Positions 41,967 to 48,903 of a stretch of 64,000 nucleotides of DNA are shown here, one piece after another. Each line of letters begins with the position of its first letter. Position 1 is the first letter of the stretch. A program made the translations under genes and the position numbers. The stretch is from the NCBI GenBank assembly GCA_030149245.1, contig JASBRX010000036.1:61768-125767 (forward strand), in the 5' to 3' direction. The notes beneath the pieces are model-generated. The model was not told the DNA's origin and did no database searches. It saw only the letters and a program-made list of their open reading frames with translations. The stretch comes from Sphingomonas bacterium (GTDB taxonomy: Bacteria > Pseudomonadota > Alphaproteobacteria > Sphingomonadales > Sphingomonadaceae).

Positions 41967-42098
41967 TTATTCGGCCGGCTGGGCCGCCGCTTCGCGTGCC
42001 AGTCGCTCGGCGCGACGGACGGGGCGGTCCCGCTTTTCGGCCATCGCGACGCCGATCGCGCCAATGACGCCGAGCACCGCGAAAACTCCGATCAACAT
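41967..42098 (-). CDS. 43-residue membrane microprotein of the psp locus
   Basis: Too short for the ORF track. It reads MLIGVFAVLGVIGAIGVAMA followed by a basic tail (EKRDRPVRRAERLAREAA), ending at a TAA at 41967. A GAGGGAG ribosome-binding site lies eight bases before the ATG, and codon use is that of the neighbours. It is probably an inner-membrane peptide of the stress complex. Confidence 0.65.
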   Translation of the reverse strand: MLIGVFAVLGVIGAIGVAMAEKRDRPVRRAERLAREAAAQPAE

Positions 42099-42128
42099 GG
42101 TAGATACTCCCTCACAAAACTCGTTGGT

Positions 42129-42410
42129 TCAGTTCACCGGCCGGTCGTCGCGCAGCCGTTCAATCTCGTCAGCCAGGTCGACACCCTTGTCGGTGACGAT
42201 CCGCTCCAGCACCCGCACCCGTTGCTCCAGCCGCTCGGTATGTGCCGCATATTGCGCGGCCTTTTCGGCGGTCTGGGCGCTGAGCGCCTCGGCCATCTTC
42301 TCCTTGTGCTTCAGCCAGCGTCGGAACATGTCGCCGCCGACGCCGAGGATCACCGGGATACCGACCACGATGAAGAAGAAGCCGAGGATAAAGCTCTGTT
42401 TGTCGCCCAT
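42129..42410 (-). CDS. PspB-like small membrane protein (fourth copy)
   Basis: A 93-residue protein with an N-terminal helix (FILGFFFIVVGIPVILGVG), a charged middle and the shared C-terminal coiled coil (LEQRVRVLERIVTDKG...DEIERLRDD). The pattern is that of PspB paralogues, and it lies between two other copies. The helix region also resembles short phage-shock-associated proteins, so the exact subfamily is uncertain. Confidence 0.7.
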   Translation of the reverse strand: MGDKQSFILGFFFIVVGIPVILGVGGDMFRRWLKHKEKMAEALSAQTAEKAAQYAAHTERLEQRVRVLERIVTDKGVDLADEIERLRDDRPVN

Positions 42411-42420
42411 CGTCCGGTCC

Positions 42421-42732
42421 TCAATTCTTGCCCAGCCGCAGCGCTTCGATCTCGCGATCCAGCGCGTGGCTGCTGTCGGTCACGATCCGCTCGACATTGG
42501 CCAGCCGGTCCTTGACCGAACCCAGTTCCGCGCGGAGCTGGGCATTTTCCTGGCTGATCAGCTTGATCCGCTCGACCAGTTCCTCATTCTTCTGCGGATA
42601 GACCGCCTGGCCCCAGGCCCCGTCGAGCGGGTACCCATTCTTGATGCGGAGCCAGGTGGTGAAGATCCAGCCACCGACCGCGAGGACGCCCACCACCGCA
42701 ACGACCGGGGCAAAGGCTTCAAAAGGAAACAT
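42421..42732 (-). CDS. PspB-like small membrane protein (third copy)
   Basis: A 103-residue protein with an N-terminal helix (about 8-27), a segment WLRIKNGYPLDG shared with the next paralogue (WIRAKHGYPIEN), and the common coiled coil VKDRLANVERIVTDS...LDREIEALR. It is one of the tandem PspB-like copies of this locus. Confidence 0.72.
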   Translation of the reverse strand: MFPFEAFAPVVAVVGVLAVGGWIFTTWLRIKNGYPLDGAWGQAVYPQKNEELVERIKLISQENAQLRAELGSVKDRLANVERIVTDSSHALDREIEALRLGKN

Positions 42733-42757
42733 GCGTCAAACTCCCGATGCCGGCTGC

Positions 42758-43048
42758 TCAGCGCAGCGCGTCGATTTCGCGGGCGGTCCGCTCGGCCGGG
42801 TCGGTGGCGATGCGTTCAAGCACCGCGATCCGCTCCTCCAGCCGGCTGATCTGTCCGGTCAGCCGCGCATTCTCATTGGTCAGCAATTCGATCTTGCGTG
42901 CCGCGCCGGCATCGCCCTTTTCTGCAGTGCCTGACCATTCATTCTCGATCGGGTATCCGTGCTTGGCGCGGATCCAGGTCGAAGCGAGCCATCCGAAGGT
43001 CGAGATCGCGATGATCGCGATGACAAAACCCGGTCCACCCCAGTTCAT
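42758..43048 (-). CDS. PspB-like small membrane protein (second copy)
   Basis: A 96-residue protein with an N-terminal helix (about 7-24), WIRAKHGYPIEN after the helix, and a coiled coil ending LEERIAVLERIATDP...AREIDALR. It lies just downstream of pspC. Sequence similarity to the third copy suggests a local duplication. Confidence 0.72.
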   Translation of the reverse strand: MNWGGPGFVIAIIAISTFGWLASTWIRAKHGYPIENEWSGTAEKGDAGAARKIELLTNENARLTGQISRLEERIAVLERIATDPAERTAREIDALR

Positions 43049-43077
43049 TGTATTTTCCTCCTGTTGAGCGCGCGCTG

Positions 43078-43455
43078 TCAGCGCAGGCGCTCGATCTCGT
43101 CGGCGAGCTGCGTGTTGCGGCTCGTGTAGAATGTTTCGATATCGGCCATGCGGCGATCGATGTCGCGCAGCTTGGAGCGGACTTCCTGGGTCGAGCGGCG
43201 CGGATTGGCCCGCACGCCCTGCCAGAACTTTGCGTCCTCCTTGGTCTCATAGAGGCCCATGGGCTTCTGCGACACGACCATGGCGAGGCCGATGTAAACG
43301 AACAGCATCAGCGGGAAGGTGGCGAAGGTCAGGACCAGGAAGCCCAGGCGGATCCACAGCGGGTCGACCCCGGTATATTCGCCCAGACCTTCACAGATCC
43401 CGAGCCATTTGCCGTTAACCTTGTCACGATACAGTTGCGTGCGGCTGACAGACAT
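43078..43455 (-). CDS. pspC: PspC, phage shock membrane protein
   Basis: A 125-residue protein with a PspC domain (LYRDKVNGKWLGICEGLGEYTGVDPLWIR) and one strong membrane stretch (LGFLVLTFATFPLMLFVYIGLAMVV). Its C-terminal tail ends in LADEIERLR, like the tails of the PspB-like proteins, so the proteins may contact each other through this motif. Start 43455 has GGAGGAACTGAG before the ATG; the track start adds 19 unlikely residues. Confidence 0.9.
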   Translation of the reverse strand: MSVSRTQLYRDKVNGKWLGICEGLGEYTGVDPLWIRLGFLVLTFATFPLMLFVYIGLAMVVSQKPMGLYETKEDAKFWQGVRANPRRSTQEVRSKLRDIDRRMADIETFYTSRNTQLADEIERLR

Positions 43456-43456
43456 C

Positions 43457-43738
43457 TCAGTTCCTCCGTGCGCGTTCATAGTCGGGGAGTTCGCGGGCCG
43501 GCGGCGTGTCATTGCCGCGCAGACGGAACTCGGGATTATCGGCGGCGATGATCCGCTCGATCGTGTGGAGGCGATCCTCCAGGCGGCGTGCCGTATAGTG
43601 CAGCTCGTCCAGCAGGTTTTCGTCCTCGCCGGTCAGCGTCTTGGCCTGCTTCCACTTGGTGACATAGTGGAGGATGACCCAGGGCATGCCGATGAAGAGC
43701 ATGCCGACGACGCCGATCGGGACCAGGATGTCTTCCAT
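43457..43738 (-). CDS. pspB: PspB, phage shock membrane protein
   Basis: A 93-residue PspB: an N-terminal helix (VPIGVVGMLFIGMPWVILHYV), then a coiled coil (LDELHYTARRLEDRLHTIERII). It works with PspC to sense envelope stress and draw PspA from PspF. It is directly upstream of pspC and three bases downstream of pspA, in the standard pspABC order. Confidence 0.9.
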   Translation of the reverse strand: MEDILVPIGVVGMLFIGMPWVILHYVTKWKQAKTLTGEDENLLDELHYTARRLEDRLHTIERIIAADNPEFRLRGNDTPPARELPDYERARRN

Positions 43739-43741
43739 GGT

Positions 43742-44410
43742 TTAGTTCCCCTTGTTCAGGCGCGCCTTGAGCGCGGCCAGCTCGGCATCGACCTTCTCGG
43801 CCGACTGGAGCTCGGCGATTTCCTCCTCCAGCGTCTTCTTCGGCGCGCCCAGTGCCAGCGCATCGGCGCGGCCCTCGGCAAAGTCGACGCGGCGCTCGAG
43901 CAGGTCGAAGCGGCTGAACGCGTCGCTGACCTTCGACCCGTGCGTCATCTCGCGCAGCTTGACGCGGTTGTTGGCGCTTTCCAGGCGGGTCAAGATCGCA
44001 GTCTGACGGGCACGGGCGTCGCGCAGCTTGGTCTGCAGCTTGGCGATGTCCTCTTCCGACGCGCGCAGCGCATCGTCGAGCACCGCGATTTCCGCATTCA
44101 GCTGGTCGCACATGTCATACGCCTTCTGGCGCTCGACCAGTGCGGCCTTGGCCAGGTCCTCGCGGTCCTTGCTCAGCGCCAGCTCGGCCTTTTCGGTCCA
44201 GCTCATCTGGAGGTTCTCCAGCTTGGCGATGTGGCGGCGCATTTCCTTCTGGTCGGCGATGGTGCGGGCCGCGCTGGCGCGGACCTCGACCAGCGTCTCC
44301 TCCATTTCGAGGATGATCATGCGGATCATCTTCGCCGGGTCTTCCGCCTTGTCGAGCAGGTCGGTGAAGTTGGCGGCGATGATGTCGCGGGTGCGAGAGA
44401 AAATGCCCAT
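43742..44410 (-). CDS. pspA: PspA, phage shock protein A (IM30/ESCRT-III family)
   Basis: A 222-residue coiled-coil protein of the PspA/IM30 family, with the amphipathic N-terminal helix (MGIFSRTRDIIAANFTDLLDKAEDP) and long heptad regions. PspA binds stressed inner membrane and, in unstressed cells, inhibits PspF. Length is typical. It lies behind a sigma-54 promoter and a 48-codon leader gene. Confidence 0.95.
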   Translation of the reverse strand: MGIFSRTRDIIAANFTDLLDKAEDPAKMIRMIILEMEETLVEVRASAARTIADQKEMRRHIAKLENLQMSWTEKAELALSKDREDLAKAALVERQKAYDMCDQLNAEIAVLDDALRASEEDIAKLQTKLRDARARQTAILTRLESANNRVKLREMTHGSKVSDAFSRFDLLERRVDFAEGRADALALGAPKKTLEEEIAELQSAEKVDAELAALKARLNKGN

Positions 44411-44477
44411 CTGAATTTAGCTCCTTGGAAACTCGTGCCGCCGGGCGGGCTAGGGGGTACCCGCCCGGCGGGATCGC

Positions 44478-44624
44478 TTACGCGATGGCTCGGGTGGAAA
44501 CCGCAACCCCATCCGTCGCCGTGACGGCGGGGCCGACCACGGTTGCCAGGCTGGTGGTGCTGACGATCAGGGTGCAGACCAGCGCCGCCAGCGTCGTGCG
44601 AAAGCTGTTGTTGCCCTTATACAT
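44478..44624 (-). CDS. 48-residue exported or membrane peptide, first gene of the psp operon
   Basis: This small gene is visible as the end of a longer track ORF. It encodes a basic N-terminus and one hydrophobic segment (TTLAALVCTLIVSTTSLATVVG), then TATDGVAVSTRAIA. A GAGGGACGG site precedes the ATG at 44624. It lies between the sigma-54 promoter and pspA, so it is co-induced with the operon. I recognise no family. Confidence 0.65.
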   Translation of the reverse strand: MYKGNNSFRTTLAALVCTLIVSTTSLATVVGPAVTATDGVAVSTRAIA

Positions 44625-44683
44625 TGTTTTCCGTCCCTCGATTTCTTCGTTTGGCTGCCGCCCTTCGCGGCATGCCAGACACT

Positions 44684-44700
44684 TTGCACGGGGCGTGCCA
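44684..44700 (-). promoter_or_regulatory. Sigma-54 promoter of the psp operon
   Basis: The minus strand reads tggcacgccccgtgcaa: the -24 element TGGCAC and -12 element GTGCA with the correct spacing. It lies 60 bases before the 48-codon gene and drives pspA-B-C and the downstream copies, activated by PspF encoded divergently from 44802. The PspF enhancer sites should lie between 44700 and 44801. Confidence 0.88.
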
Positions 44701-44801
44701 AAACAGTTTAGCCGCAGTTTTCCGCCATTTTTTGCCCAAATGGCAATGTGGGGGAAACTTCGCACTTGCCAAAACTTGGGAAAATATCCCAAGAGTTCGG
44801 C

Positions 44802-45836
44802 ATGGAGCGCACTACCCATGTCGTTGGCCAGTCGGGCGCCTTTCTCGACGCGCTCGAACTCGCCTCACGCGCGGCCGCGCTCGACCGTCCGGTGCTGGTG
44901 ATCGGCGAGCGCGGGACGGGCAAGGAGCTGGTTGCCGAGCGCCTGCACCGCCTGTCGCCGCGCTGGGATCAGCCGCTCGTCGTGATGAACTGCGCGGCAT
45001 TGCCAGAAACGCTGATCGAGGCCGAACTGTTCGGGCATGAGGCGGGATCGTTTACCGGCGCGACCAAGGGGCGTCCCGGCCGGTTCGAGGAAGCCGATGG
45101 CGGCACCCTGTTCCTCGACGAACTCGGCACGCTCAGCATGGCGGCGCAGGACCGGCTGCTGCGCGCGGTCGAATATGGTGAGATTACCCGGATCGGCTCA
45201 TCCCGTCCGATGCGCGTCGATGTCCGCATCGTTGCGGCGACCAATGAGGATTTGCCGTACCGGGTCGAGAAGGGGACGTTCCGCGCCGATCTGCTCGACC
45301 GGTTGAGCTTTGAGGTGGTCACGCTGCCCCCGTTGCGCGCCCGCGCCGGCGACGTCCTGGTGCTCGCCGAGTTTTTCGGGCGGCGCATGGCGGCGGAACT
45401 GGGACGTGAGTGGGACGGCTTTGGCCCAACCGCACTCGATGGACTGACCAATCACGATTGGCCCGGCAATGTGCGCGAACTGCGCAACGTGGTCGAACGG
45501 TCGGTCTATCGCTGGGACCGGTCGGGGCCGGTGGACGAAATCCAGATCGACCCCTTCGCATCGCCCTATCGCCCACGCCCGATGCCGCACAGCATCCCCG
45601 GCAATGCCGCCCCGGTGCAGCTGACCACCGAAGAACCCGGCCCGCTGCCGCGCGGTGAGGACGATCTGTCGGGCGACTTCAAGAGCCGCGTCAACCGCTT
45701 CGAACGCGAACTGCTTAGCCGCGCGCTCTCGGAAAACCGCTTCAATCAGCGCGCGACGGCAGAGGCGCTCGGCCTCAGCTACGACCAGCTCCGCCACGCG
45801 CTCAAGCGGCACGACCTGCTCAACGCGGGCGGCTGA
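44802..45836 (+). CDS. pspF: PspF, sigma-54-dependent activator
   Basis: A 344-residue bacterial enhancer-binding protein without a receiver domain, as expected of PspF. It has Walker A GERGTGKE (about 35), the sigma-54 contact loop as GSFTGA (usual GAFTGA), Walker B GGTLFLDEL, and a C-terminal Fis-type helix-turn-helix (NQRATAEALGLSYDQLRHALKRH). The ATG at 44802 gives the usual N-terminus (MERTTHVVGQSGAFLDALE); the track GTG at 44748 is less likely. It is divergent from pspA, which it activates when PspA is withdrawn. Confidence 0.92.
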   Translation: MERTTHVVGQSGAFLDALELASRAAALDRPVLVIGERGTGKELVAERLHRLSPRWDQPLVVMNCAALPETLIEAELFGHEAGSFTGATKGRPGRFEEADGGTLFLDELGTLSMAAQDRLLRAVEYGEITRIGSSRPMRVDVRIVAATNEDLPYRVEKGTFRADLLDRLSFEVVTLPPLRARAGDVLVLAEFFGRRMAAELGREWDGFGPTALDGLTNHDWPGNVRELRNVVERSVYRWDRSGPVDEIQIDPFASPYRPRPMPHSIPGNAAPVQLTTEEPGPLPRGEDDLSGDFKSRVNRFERELLSRALSENRFNQRATAEALGLSYDQLRHALKRHDLLNAGG

Positions 45837-45840
45837 TCAA

Positions 45841-45998
45841 TTCCTCCCCCAGCTTGCTGGGGGAGGGGGACCAGCCAAAGGCTGGTGGAGGGGCCGCCGC
45901 GAAGACGGCGGAATTTTGCCGAGCTGCTCACGGCCGTCTGCGCGGCCGCCCCTCCGTCACGCTGCGCGTGCCACCTCCCCTGCGGGGCAGGGGAGGAA
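45841..45998. repeat. GC-rich palindromic intergenic repeat
   Basis: Several nested inverted repeats occur here (cctcccccagcttgctgggggagg; ccagccaaaggctgg; cctcccctgcggggcaggggagg), a common sphingomonad repeat type. Related blocks occur at 50801-50938 and 63720-64000. Bases 45999-46116 hold the sodB promoter region, and no other gene is seen. Confidence 0.8.
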
Positions 45999-46116
45999 TG
46001 ACCCGCTGATCGCCCCACTCGATCGGGTCCGTCGATTACCGGCGCAGAAAAATTTGTGCGGCAATGACGGGCTTCATGCGTTAGGCGGGCGCGAACAACA
46101 AAACGGAGGGTAACCC

Positions 46117-46734
46117 ATGGCGTTCGAACTTCCCACGCTCCCCTATGCCAAGGACGCGCTCGCGCCGACGATCTCGGCCGAAACGCTCGAATTTCACTAT
46201 GGCAAGCATCACAAGGCCTATGTCGACAAGACCAACGGGTTCGTCGCCGACAAGGGCCTCGAAGGCAAGTCGCTGGTCGAGGTGATCAAGCACGCCAAGG
46301 AAACCGGCGACAAGGGCCTGTTTAACAACAGCGCACAGATCTGGAACCACAGCTTCTACTGGTTCGGCCTGACGCCGGAGCCCAAGGAGCCGACCGGCAA
46401 GCTCGCAGAGATGATCGCGGCGAAGTTCGGTTCGAAGGAAGAGCTGGTCAAGCAGCTGATCGCCGAATCCACCGCGCATTTCTCGAACGGCTGGGGCTGG
46501 CTGGTGCTCGACGGCGACGAGATCAAGGTGACCTCGCTCCACGACGCCGACACGCCGGTGGTCTATGACTATAAGCCGCTGCTGACGATCGACGTGTGGG
46601 AGCACGCTTACTACATCGATTACCGCAACGCGCGCCCGGGCTATCTCGAAGCGATCACCAAGATCATCGACTGGGACTTCGTCGCCGCCAACCTCGACGG
46701 CGAAGGCGTCAGCCGCGCGGACCAGGCCGGCTGA
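46117..46734 (+). CDS. sodB: Superoxide dismutase (Fe/Mn family)
   Basis: A 205-residue Fe/Mn superoxide dismutase with metal ligands in LEFHYGKHH (His27), IWNHSFYW (His, about 77), and IDVWEHAYYIDY (Asp and His, about 163 and 167). GWGWLVLDG and the overall composition suggest the iron-type cytoplasmic enzyme, which converts superoxide to hydrogen peroxide and oxygen. GGAGG precedes the ATG, and a strong terminator follows. Confidence 0.95.
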   Translation: MAFELPTLPYAKDALAPTISAETLEFHYGKHHKAYVDKTNGFVADKGLEGKSLVEVIKHAKETGDKGLFNNSAQIWNHSFYWFGLTPEPKEPTGKLAEMIAAKFGSKEELVKQLIAESTAHFSNGWGWLVLDGDEIKVTSLHDADTPVVYDYKPLLTIDVWEHAYYIDYRNARPGYLEAITKIIDWDFVAANLDGEGVSRADQAG

Positions 46735-46759
46735 TCTACGCGATCATGGATTGAAGAAG

Positions 46760-46795
46760 CGGGCCGGGGGAAACTCCGGCCCGTTTTGGTTTTTG
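46760..46795 (+). terminator. Rho-independent terminator after sodB
   Basis: The stem cgggccgg / ccggcccg with loop gggaaact is followed by ttttggttttt, 25 bases after the sodB stop. This is a classic intrinsic terminator. Confidence 0.9.
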
Positions 46796-46797
46796 AG

Positions 46798-46840
46798 CGA
46801 GTTTGTCTCGCACAAAGACACAAAGACACAAAGGCACGAA
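46798..46840. repeat. Left inverted repeat of the GxxExxY cassette
   Basis: gagtttgtctcgcacaaagacac (46798-46820) continues into short acaaagac tandem units. Its complement, with one mismatch over 23 bases, occurs at 47254-47290 on the far side of the GxxExxY gene. Confidence 0.8.
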
Positions 46841-46844
46841 GCGG

Positions 46845-47243
46845 TCAGGGGTTTGGCCGGAAGTAGTTGTTCGCGAGCCGACGCACGCCTTGCTTGAAGG
46901 TCGGGGCGCCGAAGTTCATCAATAGGCCCAGTGGCAGGTTCAGCAGGCGTAGATAGGTGATGACCTGCTTGGCGTGGACCGGGGCATGCGCCTCGGTTGA
47001 TTTGAGCTCGATCAGCAGACAGTTTTCGACCAACAAATCGGCGCGAAACCCTTCTGACAAGGTGACCCCTTTGTATGTGATCGGGATTGCCTTCTGCCGC
47101 TCAACGAACAGACCGCGCTCGCGCAATGCCTCGAAAAGGCAGATTTCATAGACACTCTCCAGCAAGCCTGGACCCAACTCATCATGGAGCCGATAGCCGC
47201 AATCCACGGCAATGGTCGCGACCTGTTCCAGAGCTTCGCTCAA
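46845..47243 (-). CDS. GxxExxY family protein
   Basis: A 132-residue member of the GxxExxY family (PF13366 type). The naming motif is seen in GPGLLESVYE (about residue 24). The conserved FRADLLVENCLLIELKS has the D...ExK spacing of PD-(D/E)XK nucleases, suggesting a nuclease-like fold. The function of the family is not established. The gene and its flanking 23-base inverted repeats are inserted between sodB and ispZ. Confidence 0.85.
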   Translation of the reverse strand: MSEALEQVATIAVDCGYRLHDELGPGLLESVYEICLFEALRERGLFVERQKAIPITYKGVTLSEGFRADLLVENCLLIELKSTEAHAPVHAKQVITYLRLLNLPLGLLMNFGAPTFKQGVRRLANNYFRPNP

Positions 47244-47253
47244 TCGCCCCTCA

Positions 47254-47290
47254 CTTTTCGTGGCTTCGTGTCTTTGTGCGAGTCAAACTC
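47254..47290. repeat. Right inverted repeat of the GxxExxY cassette
   Basis: cttttcgtggcttcgtgtctttgtgcgagtcaaactc, whose complement begins gagtttgactcgcacaaagacac, matches the left repeat with one mismatch. It also contains a reversed caccaaag-like unit. Confidence 0.8.
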
Positions 47291-47291
47291 T

Positions 47292-47921
47292 TCATTGCTC
47301 CGGTGGCAACGCCTTGTCGACGATCTCGCCATCGGTCTTCAGCCCATGGCGCAGCAGCAACGGCACGTTCCCGATCGCGAACAACAGGGTCAGCGGCACC
47401 ACGCCCCACAGCTTGAACGCGACCCAGAAGTCCCAGCTCTGCGTGCGCCAGACGATCTCGTTCAGCACCGCCATCGCGACGAAGAACACCGCCCAGTTGA
47501 TGGTCAGCAACTGCCACCCGCGCGCGGTGAGCCCGGGATAGGCGCTCTCGAGCAGCATCTGCAGCAGCGGCTTCTTGGTGATCAGGCCGTAAATCAGGAC
47601 GATCGCGAACATCGCATAGACGAGCGTCGGCTTGACCTTGATGAACGTGTCGTTGTGGAACCACAGGGTCAGCCCGCCAAATACCAGCACCAGCACGCCG
47701 GAGATCCACAGCATCGGCGAGATATGCTTGGTCTTCCACAGCGACAGCCCCATGGCGAGGAAGATCGCGACCATGAATGCCGCCGTCGCCGCGAGCATCC
47801 GCGTCAGCTGCGGCCCGCCCATGAAACTGTTGACGGCAAAGAACACCGCCAACGGACCGAAATCGATCAGCATGCGCAGGCCGGGGGAGGGGGCGGCTTT
47901 GGTCGGGGCAGATTCGGTCAT
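47292..47921 (-). CDS. ispZ: Septation protein A / intracellular septation family (IspZ/YciB)
   Basis: A 209-residue membrane protein with five to six helices and the IspZ/YciB patterns GPLAVFFAVN and WAVFFVAMAVLNEIVWR. Members take part in cell-envelope and division integrity in gammaproteobacteria. It is downstream of ftsY on the same strand (49-base gap). The track ORF in another frame is a shadow. Confidence 0.9.
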   Translation of the reverse strand: MTESAPTKAAPSPGLRMLIDFGPLAVFFAVNSFMGGPQLTRMLAATAAFMVAIFLAMGLSLWKTKHISPMLWISGVLVLVFGGLTLWFHNDTFIKVKPTLVYAMFAIVLIYGLITKKPLLQMLLESAYPGLTARGWQLLTINWAVFFVAMAVLNEIVWRTQSWDFWVAFKLWGVVPLTLLFAIGNVPLLLRHGLKTDGEIVDKALPPEQ

Positions 47922-47970
47922 GCGGGCACTCTATAACGGGTCGGGCTTGTCGAAACATCTGCGAAACGGG

Positions 47971-48903
47971 TCACCCCTTGGTCAACGCCTCCACCCCGGC
48001 GATGATCCGCGACACTTCGCGCGGGTCGAATCCGCGCAGGTCGTCGACCTTTTCGCCGACGCCGATCGCGTGGATCGGCAGGCCGTATTTCTCCGCCGCC
48101 GCGACCAGTACGCCGCCGCGCGCAGTGCCGTCGAGCTTGGTCATCACCATGCCGGTGACGCCCGCGACTTCCTGAAACACCGCGATCTGGTTCAGCGCAT
48201 TCTGACCCGTCGTCGCATCGAGCACCAGCAGCACATCGTGCGGCGCATCAGGATCGAGCTTGCCCAGCACGCGGCGGATTTTCGCCAGCTCGTCCATCAG
48301 CTCGCGCTTGTTCTGCAAGCGGCCCGCGGTGTCGACGATCAGCAGATCGATCCCCTCGGCGGTCGCGCGGCGCAGCGCCTCATGCGCGACCCCTGCGGCG
48401 TCGCCACCCTCGGCCCCCGCGACGATCGGCACGCCGATCCGCTCGGCCCAGGTACGCAGCTGGCCGATCGCGGCCGCGCGGAACGTGTCGCCCGCCGCGA
48501 CCATCACCTTCAGCCCCTGATCCTTCAAGATCGCGGCGAGCTTGGCGATGGTGGTGGTCTTGCCTGATCCGTTGACGCCGATCACCAGCATCACCTGTGG
48601 CCGCGCCTTGTCGGTGATCAGCGGCTTGGCGACCTTGGTCAGCACCTTCTCGATCTCGTCGGCGACGACGAGGCGGATGCCCAGCTCCTCCATCCCGCGC
48701 TCGACCTGCTCCTCCGCCAGTCGCTCGCGGATTCGCGCCGCCGTCGCCGGGCCAAGATCCGACGCGATCAGCGCCTCCTCGATCTCGTCGAGCGTCGCGT
48801 CATCCAGCCGCCCGGTGCCAAGCCCCGCCAGATTGCCGACCAGCCGGTCCGACGTCTTCTTGAACCCGCCGAGCAACCGCTCGCGCCAGCTGGGGCCGCT
48901 CAT
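47971..48903 (-). CDS. ftsY: Signal recognition particle receptor FtsY
   Basis: A 310-residue SRP GTPase with the N domain (about 1-95) and G domain: G1 GVNGSGKTTT (about 113), DTAGR, and TKLDGTARGG. It guides Ffh-ribosome complexes to the membrane. The long acidic N-terminal extension of enterobacterial FtsY is absent, as usual in alphaproteobacteria. It overlaps the MtaB-like gene by four bases. Confidence 0.95.
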   Translation of the reverse strand: MSGPSWRERLLGGFKKTSDRLVGNLAGLGTGRLDDATLDEIEEALIASDLGPATAARIRERLAEEQVERGMEELGIRLVVADEIEKVLTKVAKPLITDKARPQVMLVIGVNGSGKTTTIAKLAAILKDQGLKVMVAAGDTFRAAAIGQLRTWAERIGVPIVAGAEGGDAAGVAHEALRRATAEGIDLLIVDTAGRLQNKRELMDELAKIRRVLGKLDPDAPHDVLLVLDATTGQNALNQIAVFQEVAGVTGMVMTKLDGTARGGVLVAAAEKYGLPIHAIGVGEKVDDLRGFDPREVSRIIAGVEALTKG

